Below the pieces are notes generated by a model. That model did no database searches and was not told where the DNA came from. It saw only the letters and a program-made list of their open reading frames with translations. From Nocardioides sp. (lineage in GTDB: Bacteria; Actinomycetota; Actinomycetes; Propionibacteriales; Nocardioidaceae), in contig NZ_JASLGR010000023.1 in NCBI RefSeq assembly GCF_030150155.1, forward strand, positions 1 through 21,213: DNA of 21,213 nt, read 5' to 3'. Both the position numbers and the translations under genes were made by a program. Shown here piece after piece: positions 17,004 to 21,213 of this stretch. Position 1 is the stretch's first letter. Each line of letters begins with the position of its first letter.

Positions 17004-18433
17004 TGACCGCCGTCGTCGAGCCCGCGGTCAAGCCCGCGAAGACCGAGGACCCGCGCCACCCGATCAACCGGCTCGGCGCCATGTTCGACGCCGACTCGAT
17101 CGAGCTCCTCTCCCCCGTCGACGACTCCGGGATGCTCGCCGCGATCGGCTCCGTGAACGGCGTACGGACGGTGGCGTTCTGCTCCGACCCGACCGTGATG
17201 GGCGGCGCGATGGGCGACGCCGGCTGCCGGGTCGTCGTGGACGCCTACAACCGCGCGATGACCGAGCGCGTCCCGATCATCGGCCTGTGGCACTCCGGTG
17301 GCGCGCGTCTGGCCGAGGGTGTGCTCTCGCTGCACGCCGTGGGCCGGATCTTCAGGGCCATGACCCAGGCCTCGGGTGTCATCCCGCAGATCTCCGTCGT
17401 GCTCGGCTTCGCCGCCGGCGGTGCCGCCTACGGCCCCGCCCTGACCGACGTCGTCATCCTCGGCCCCGAGGGCCGGATCTTCGTCACCGGCCCCGACGTG
17501 GTCCGCTCCGTCACCGGTGAGGACGTCGACATGGAGCGCCTGGGCGGCCCCGAGCCGCACGGCCGCCGATCCGGCGTCGTGCACATCGTGACCGAGTCCG
17601 AGGCCGAGGCCCTGGGCCGCGCTCGCGACATCACCACCCTGCTCGGAGCCCAGGGCAGCCTGTCGGTCCCCGCCGTTAACGACGTCGACCTGGCCGGCCT
17701 GCTGCCGGAGAATCCCAAGCGCGCCTACGACGTGCACCCGCTGGTCGCCGGTGTCCTCGACGAGGGCAGCGTGCTCGAGCTGCACGAGCGCTGGGCGCCC
17801 AACATCGTCACCGCGTTCGGCCGCTTCGGCGGGCGCACCGTCGGTGTGATCGCGAACAACCCGCTGCGTCTGGGCGGCTGCCTGGACTCGCTCTCGGCAG
17901 AGAAGTCGGCCCGCTTCGTGCGGCTGTGCGACGCGTTCGGCATCCCGCTGATCGTGCTGGTCGACGTGCCCGGCTACCTGCCCGGCGTCGGCCAGGAGTG
18001 GGACGGCGTCGTGCGTCGTGGCGCCAAGCTGCTGCACGCGTTCGCCGCCTCCGTGGTGCCCCGCATCACGATCGTGACGCGCAAGACCTACGGTGGTGCC
18101 TACATCGCCATGAACGCAGCGTCCCTGGGTGCGACGAAGGTCTTCGCCTGGCCGGGTGCCGAGGTGGCCGTGATGGGCCCCGTGGCCGCCGTACGGATCA
18201 TTCACCGGCGTCGCCTCGCCGAGGCTCCCGCCGACCAGCGGGCCGCCCTGGAGAACGAGCTCGCTGCCGAGCACGAGCGGATCGCCGGTGGCGTCGAGCG
18301 TGCCGTCGAGCTGGGCGTGATCGAGGAGGTCGTCGAGCCGAGCCGGACCCGTTCCGCGGTGGCCGAGGCACTCAACGAGGCCATCCAGCGTGACGGCGTC
18401 ATCCGCGGCACGAACGGGAACATCCCGCTCTGA
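17003..18433 (+). CDS. accD6: Acyl-CoA carboxylase carboxyltransferase (beta) subunit, AccD6-like
   Basis: The carboxyltransferase half of an acetyl/propionyl-CoA carboxylase. It transfers carboxyl from carboxybiotin, carried by a biotinylated alpha subunit encoded elsewhere, to acetyl-CoA, making malonyl-CoA for FabD. The protein is 476 residues, close to mycobacterial AccD6 (473). The N-terminal half contains WHSGGARLAEGV and GFAAGGAAYGPALTDVV. The C-terminal half contains NNPLRLGGCL, VDVPGYLPGVGQEWDGVVRR and TRKTYGGAYIAMN. The C-terminus ends NIPL, as I recall for AccD6. The start is ATG at 17003, overlapping the fabF stop. It is the last gene of the fab operon, as accD6 is in the mycobacterial fabD-acpM-kasA-kasB-accD6 cluster, which supports a role in malonyl-CoA supply. 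Confidence 0.93.
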   Translation: MTAVVEPAVKPAKTEDPRHPINRLGAMFDADSIELLSPVDDSGMLAAIGSVNGVRTVAFCSDPTVMGGAMGDAGCRVVVDAYNRAMTERVPIIGLWHSGGARLAEGVLSLHAVGRIFRAMTQASGVIPQISVVLGFAAGGAAYGPALTDVVILGPEGRIFVTGPDVVRSVTGEDVDMERLGGPEPHGRRSGVVHIVTESEAEALGRARDITTLLGAQGSLSVPAVNDVDLAGLLPENPKRAYDVHPLVAGVLDEGSVLELHERWAPNIVTAFGRFGGRTVGVIANNPLRLGGCLDSLSAEKSARFVRLCDAFGIPLIVLVDVPGYLPGVGQEWDGVVRRGAKLLHAFAASVVPRITIVTRKTYGGAYIAMNAASLGATKVFAWPGAEVAVMGPVAAVRIIHRRRLAEAPADQRAALENELAAEHERIAGGVERAVELGVIEEVVEPSRTRSAVAEALNEAIQRDGVIRGTNGNIPL

Positions 18434-18470
18434 TCCGTAACCCGGTCCGGGTGCCTGCGTTGAACCTGCT

Positions 18471-18968
18471 GTGAGGCGGATCACACTAGCGGGACTCTTG
18501 CTCGGACTTCCCGGACTTCTGGGACTCGCCCCGGCCACCTCGGCCGGGGCGAGCTCGTTCCAGGCCGGGTACGCAGCCCCGGACCAGACGCTGGTCCGGG
18601 GCTGCTCCTGGTACCGGTACTCCTACTGGGTGCAGCCGGGCGACAACGACTGGGTGCTGCAGATCGGAATCGTCGACGCCGGCGGCGTGCACCAGGCGTT
18701 TCAGTTCTTCACCTCCGGCAGCCCGGGTGACCCCACCAGTGGCACGGCGAGGTTCCAGCTCTGCTCGGCCAACGTGCACGCACCCGGTCGGTTCAGCCTC
18801 GTCGGCGAGCTCGACCTGAGCAACGGCTCGACGCAGACGGCGACCACGCTGCCGACCGTCCACTTCACGGTGAAGCCAGCGAAGGCGGCGGTGAAGCACC
18901 ACAAGAAGAAAAAGAAGAAGCGCCACCACAAGAAGAAGCGCGCTGCTGCCGTGACGCGACCGCACTGA
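18471..18968 (+). CDS. Secreted protein with Lys/His-rich C-terminal tail, function unknown
   Basis: I do not recognise the family. The 165-residue product begins with a signal peptide: MRR, a Leu/Gly-rich core (6-20), and a likely cleavage site near ATSA-GA (23-27). The mature part (about 28-135) is beta-rich in composition, with YRYSYWVQPGDNDWVLQIGI and two cysteines, C45 and C98, that could form one disulfide. The tail (136-165) is low-complexity and strongly basic, including HHKKKKKK and RHHKKKR. Such a tail could bind nucleic acid, teichoic acids or other acidic wall polymers, or metals through histidine; this is speculation. The start is GTG at 18471 without a Shine-Dalgarno site, 37 bases after accD6. 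A 13-base palindrome ACCCGGTCCGGGT lies between them (18440-18452). A strong terminator follows. Confidence 0.7.
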   Translation: MRRITLAGLLLGLPGLLGLAPATSAGASSFQAGYAAPDQTLVRGCSWYRYSYWVQPGDNDWVLQIGIVDAGGVHQAFQFFTSGSPGDPTSGTARFQLCSANVHAPGRFSLVGELDLSNGSTQTATTLPTVHFTVKPAKAAVKHHKKKKKKRHHKKKRAAAVTRPH

Positions 18969-18995
18969 CGCCACATGAGCCGTGCCCAGACATGC

Positions 18996-19027
18996 GAAAC
19001 GCCCACCGGCAGACCGGTGGGCGTTTC
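18996..19027. terminator. Bidirectional terminator between the secreted-protein and DUF3145 genes
   Basis: A 14-bp perfect stem (18996-19009 with 19014-19027, arm GAAACGCCCACCGG) closes a CAGA loop. The right arm ends GTTTC and continues TTG, so the plus-strand transcript has a U-rich 3' side; on the minus strand the mirrored GTTTCG does the same. It sits between two convergent genes. Confidence 0.85.
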
Positions 19028-19043
19028 TTGATGACAGTGCGTC

Positions 19044-19571
19044 TCAGACGACCTGGTGCAGCCAGCGGACCGGTGCACCTTCGCCGGCGTGCCGGAAGGT
19101 CTCGAGCTCGTCGTCCCAGGGCTTGCCCAGCAGCTTGTCGATCTCGAGGTTGATCGTGGTCTCGCCCAGAGCGGACTTGACCACGGCAGCCTTGAGCCGA
19201 TCCTCCGGAATCATGATGTCGCCGTGCAGGCCGGTGACAGCATGGAAGACACCCAGCTCGGGCGTGTAGGAGAACCGCACACCTTCGGAGCCGGACGTCG
19301 GCTCCTCGGTGATCTCGAACCGCAGGTGGGTCCAGCCCTTCAACGCCGACGCGACCGCGGCCGCGGTGCCGATGGCACCGGTCCACGACAGCTCTGCTCG
19401 ATACGTCCCTGCCTGCGCCGGCTGGGTGGTCCAGTCGAGGCTGATGGCAGAGCCGAGCACGCCGCCGACCGCCCACTCCACGTGGGGGCACAGCGCCGAG
19501 GGGGCAGAGTGCACATAAAGCACGCCCCTCGTAGCAGGACGAGAGGACGCAGCGTCGTTGTATCCATTCAC
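19044..19571 (-). CDS. DUF3145 family protein
   Basis: A 176-residue protein of an actinobacterial family of unknown function. The characteristic parts are TRGVLYVHSAPSALCPHVEW (near residue 15), LGVFHAVTGLHGDIMIPEDRL in the middle and LLGKPWDDELETFRHAGEG with PVRWLHQVV at the very C-terminus. The strong conservation of the ends suggests a soluble, folded cytoplasmic protein. The start is GTG at 19571 with AAGGAG 8 bases upstream. The frame stays open for 41 more codons, but these are Arg-rich and not family-like. It lies downstream of the TPR gene on the same strand, separated by 177 bases that contain a large hairpin, so it is probably transcribed separately. Confidence 0.86.
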   Translation of the reverse strand: MNGYNDAASSRPATRGVLYVHSAPSALCPHVEWAVGGVLGSAISLDWTTQPAQAGTYRAELSWTGAIGTAAAVASALKGWTHLRFEITEEPTSGSEGVRFSYTPELGVFHAVTGLHGDIMIPEDRLKAAVVKSALGETTINLEIDKLLGKPWDDELETFRHAGEGAPVRWLHQVV

Positions 19572-19670
19572 TGTGGTTCTCCTTCGTTCCGGCGTGAGCT
19601 TCGCCTTCCCCAGCGCTCTCACATGGATCGAACTCGAACCATCTCGTGCGGTTACGCCACTAGTGTGACG

Positions 19671-19732
19671 GATGGGACGCATGAATTCCAGCAACGTGGC
19701 CGGGCCACGACGCAGAATTCATGCGTCCCATC
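19671..19732 (-). terminator. Compound 18+6-bp hairpin behind the TPR gene
   Basis: Perfect 18-base arms (19671-19688, GATGGGACGCATGAATTC, with 19715-19732) enclose an inner stem CGTGGC/GCCACG (19695-19700 with 19704-19709) with a CGG loop; an internal loop of 6 and 5 bases separates the two. It begins 17 bases past the TPR gene stop and probably ends that transcript. No T-run follows. The long perfect arms, with an EcoRI-type GAATTC in each, are unusual, and an operator or mobile-repeat origin remains possible. Confidence 0.6.
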
Positions 19733-19748
19733 ACCGTTGTCGTCGTCC

Positions 19749-20807
19749 TTACTCGGCCGGACGCGCCTTCTCCAGGGCGGCGGCCCGCTCAGCAGCGTCG
19801 GTCAGCTCGTCGGCGTCGATCGCGAACGTCCGGTGGAACCAGGTCAGCGCCTCGTTCGGACGACCAGCGGCCTCGAGGGTGTCAGCGTAGGCGTACCGCA
19901 GACGCACGACCCACGAGGCACGGCTCTTGCTCATCAGCGGGGAGAGCTCAAGCGTGCGCAGAGCGGCGTCGAACTGGCCCATGTCGCGACGAGCACCGGC
20001 CTCGACGATCGTCATCTCGGCCTTGGCCTCCGGCACGAAGTTGCGCACCGACGGGCTCTGAGCGAGCTTGAGGGCTTGCTCCGGGTGACCGAGCGCCCGG
20101 TGGCAGTCGGCCATGATCGGCAGGTACGCCGTGGCGCCGTTCATCCGCTTGGCAGCACGCAGCTCGGCCAGGGCCTCCGCATAGTGGCCTGCGGCGTACG
20201 CGGCCTCACCGAGGGCCTCGCGGACCACGGCCAGGCGCTGAGCGCGGTTCTTCGCCGCCAGGGCGTGCTGGTAGGCGATCTCCGGGTTGGAGTCGATGAA
20301 GTGGCCGGCCGCCGCCAGGTGCTTGGCGACGCGGGCAGCGAGCTTCTCCGGGAGACCACGCAGCTGTGCGGTGATGGCACGGTCGAGCTCGTCGCCGGTC
20401 ACCCACTCGGGCAGGTCCGGGCCGTCGTAACGGCGCTGGTCGTCGGTGCGCTCGACCTGCTCGAGGCTGTCACGCCGCTCCCGACGCTCGAAGCCACCGT
20501 CACGACCGCCACGCTGCGGGCGGTCCCCCGACGGCTTCCGGTCGTAGGGCTTCTTGTCGCCGTAGGTCTTCCGCTCACCGTAAGGCTTGCGGTCACCGTA
20601 AGGCTTGCGGTCACCGGACGGCTTGTCACCGTAGGTCTTCCGCTCACCGTAAGGCTTGCGGTCACCGGACGGCTTGCGGTCTCCCCCGGCGCGGCCACCG
20701 CCACCGGCGGCGGGCTTGCCCCGGCCAGCACCAGGACGACCCTGGCCGCCACTGCTTCGTCCGCCGGCACCCTGCCCGCGGTTGTTCTGACGTCGCTCTT
20801 CAGCCAT
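19749..20807 (-). CDS. TPR-like repeat protein with basic Gly/Arg/Lys-rich N-terminal region
   Basis: A 352-residue protein with two parts. Residues 1-115 are disordered and basic: Gly/Arg-rich (7-41) followed by repeats of GDRKPYGERKTYGDK type (42-96). Residues 135-350 are helical with tetratricopeptide-like units, for example EIAYQHALAAKNRAQRLAVVREALGEA, GHYAEALAELRAA, GHPEQALKLAQ, GQFDAALRTLEL and GRPNEALTWFHRTF. TPR domains bind proteins, and RG/KPY-type tails often bind RNA, so a role in RNA or ribosome biology is conceivable, also given the adjacent rRNA operon; no function is established here. The start is ATG at 20807 with AGGAG 10 bases upstream. A strong hairpin lies on each side. 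Confidence 0.82.
   Translation of the reverse strand: MAEERRQNNRGQGAGGRSSGGQGRPGAGRGKPAAGGGGRAGGDRKPSGDRKPYGERKTYGDKPSGDRKPYGDRKPYGERKTYGDKKPYDRKPSGDRPQRGGRDGGFERRERRDSLEQVERTDDQRRYDGPDLPEWVTGDELDRAITAQLRGLPEKLAARVAKHLAAAGHFIDSNPEIAYQHALAAKNRAQRLAVVREALGEAAYAAGHYAEALAELRAAKRMNGATAYLPIMADCHRALGHPEQALKLAQSPSVRNFVPEAKAEMTIVEAGARRDMGQFDAALRTLELSPLMSKSRASWVVRLRYAYADTLEAAGRPNEALTWFHRTFAIDADELTDAAERAAALEKARPAE
20561..20666. repeat. Direct repeats inside the TPR gene
   Basis: A 37-base sequence occurs twice without change (20561-20597 and 20630-20666), 69 bases apart, that is 23 codons. Within it, the 18-base GTAAGGCTTGCGGTCACC occurs three times (20580-20597, 20598-20615 and 20649-20666), the first two in direct tandem. 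All periods are multiples of three, so copy-number changes would keep the frame. It encodes the GDRKPYGERKTYG repeats. Confidence 0.9.
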
Positions 20808-20831
20808 GACTCATGTTCTCCTGAAATACAG

Positions 20832-20861
20832 CGAGGGGGCCACCTTGCGGTGGCCCCCTCG
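20832..20861 (-). terminator. rRNA operon terminator
   Basis: A 13-bp perfect stem (20832-20844 with 20849-20861, arm CGAGGGGGCCACC) closes a TTGC loop, about 11 bases beyond the 5S rRNA 3' end. On the minus strand TGTATTTC follows. It ends the rrn transcript just before the TPR gene. Confidence 0.85.
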
Positions 20862-20872
20862 GGAAATTTTGT

Positions 20873-20989
20873 CCGGCGGCGTCCTACTCTCCCACAACCT
20901 CGCGGTTGCAGTACCATCGGCGCTGAGAGGCTTAACTTCCGGGTTCGGGATGGGACCGGGTGTTTCCCTCTCGCTATGGCCGCCGTAAC
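20873..20989 (-). rRNA. rrf: 5S ribosomal RNA
   Basis: The minus strand has the 5S pattern: GTTACGGCGGCCATAGCG at the 5' end, the conserved CCCATCCCGAACCCGGAAGT (loop B/C region), TTAAGCCTCTCAGCGCCGATGG, and GGGAGAGTAGGACGCCGCC at the 3' end, which pairs with the 5' end. About 117 bases; the exact ends may be off by a base or two. Confidence 0.95.
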
Positions 20990-21124
20990 TCTATCTCGAT
21001 CACTGCGAGCACTCAGAGAGCGCATCGAGCAGTGTCGAAGCCACTATTCAATTACAAACTGTGTTTATTGTTGTGGACGCGGGCATTGTTACGCAATTGC
21101 CGTTTGTTGGTTTTGTTGAGTGCT
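20990..21124 (-). other. 23S-5S spacer of the rRNA operon
   Basis: A transcribed spacer of about 135 bases, clearly more AT-rich than its surroundings in its 23S-proximal half (21040-21118). CACTGC (21001-21006) and GCAGTG (21029-21034) can pair and may form part of an RNase III processing stem. No tRNA or reading frame is visible. Confidence 0.75.
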
Positions 21125-21213
21125 TGTGTGACAAGCCCTCGGCCTATTAGTACCGGTCGGCTGGGCATTACTGCTGTACACCTCCGGCCTATCAACCCCA
21201 TGGTCTATAGGGG
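21125..21213 (-). rRNA. rrl: 23S ribosomal RNA, 3' end only
   Basis: The minus strand shows the end of 23S rRNA: CCTATAGACCATGGGG, then GTGTACAGCAGTAATGCCC, CCGACCGGTACTAATAGGCC and GAGGGCTTGTCACAC. These correspond to the last part of bacterial 23S (compare CCGGTACTAATGAACCGTGAGGCTTAACC in E. coli). The rest lies beyond the right edge of the window. The exact 3' end is approximate. Confidence 0.92.

Noticed and set aside
18440..18452. ACCCGGTCCGGGT as a terminator of the fab-accD6 operon
   Set aside because: A 13-base palindrome with a 1-base centre leaves at most a 4-bp stem once a loop is allowed, and no T-run follows. It could be a protein site but is too weak to annotate.
16778..18538. 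A long minus-strand open frame opposite fabF and accD6
   Set aside because: Antisense shadow. The plus strand encodes conserved FabF and AccD6, and the minus product is His/Asp/Gly-rich without domains.
20520..20685. CRISPR-like array suggested by repeated 37-base units
   Set aside because: Only two full copies. The intervening sequence is part of the same protein repeat pattern, and the reading frame runs straight through.

Overview
The window looks like chromosomal core DNA of a high-GC actinobacterium. A Nocardioides-like member of the Propionibacteriales is my best guess. The reasons are the strong G/C bias at third codon positions, many GTG starts, several genes without Shine-Dalgarno sites, and actinobacterial families (DUF3052, DUF3145, AccD6-type carboxyltransferase, PucR-type FasR, homodimeric AceE, FurA-KatG, AhpE). 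I see no phage, insertion sequence, CRISPR array or clear island. The genus is inferred from gene content, not from a database search.

Layout. 1-2321: the 3' part of a PAP2-type membrane phosphatase (+), converging on an acyl-CoA ligase (-), then a strong hairpin. 2359-5053: a furA-katG oxidative-stress operon (-) with a FurA-box-like palindrome over its promoter. 5082-5286: tRNA-Val(TAC) (-) between two terminator-like hairpins. 5380-7519: an acyl-CoA ligase and an AhpE-type peroxiredoxin, translationally coupled (-), with a 17-bp palindrome over the ligase start. 7521-10928: a DUF3052 gene (-) divergent from aceE (+). 10936-11898: an alpha/beta hydrolase (-). 11946-18433: fasR followed by fabD-fabH-acpP-fabF-accD6 (+), the type II fatty-acid synthase locus. 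18471-18968: a secreted protein with a Lys/His-rich tail (+). 19044-20807: a DUF3145 gene and a TPR-repeat gene (-). 20832-21213: the end of an rRNA operon (-): terminator, 5S rRNA, spacer and the 3' end of 23S rRNA.

How the genes work together. AceE makes acetyl-CoA. AccD6, as the carboxyltransferase half of an acyl-CoA carboxylase, makes malonyl-CoA. FabD loads malonate onto AcpP, FabH starts the chain and FabF extends it. FasR sits directly upstream and is the probable regulator. The two acyl-CoA ligases activate free fatty acids. FurA, KatG and AhpE deal with peroxides.

The most notable points are: (i) FabD carries a C-terminal extension of about 70 residues that resembles a biotinyl/lipoyl domain without the modified lysine; (ii) a palindrome overlaps both the -10-like box and the start codon of the second ligase, suggesting a leaderless, repressor-controlled gene; (iii) a compound hairpin of 18+6 bp lies behind the TPR gene; (iv) the aceE terminator appears to lie inside the end of the hydrolase gene. 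I did not find a convincing wholly new multi-gene system.
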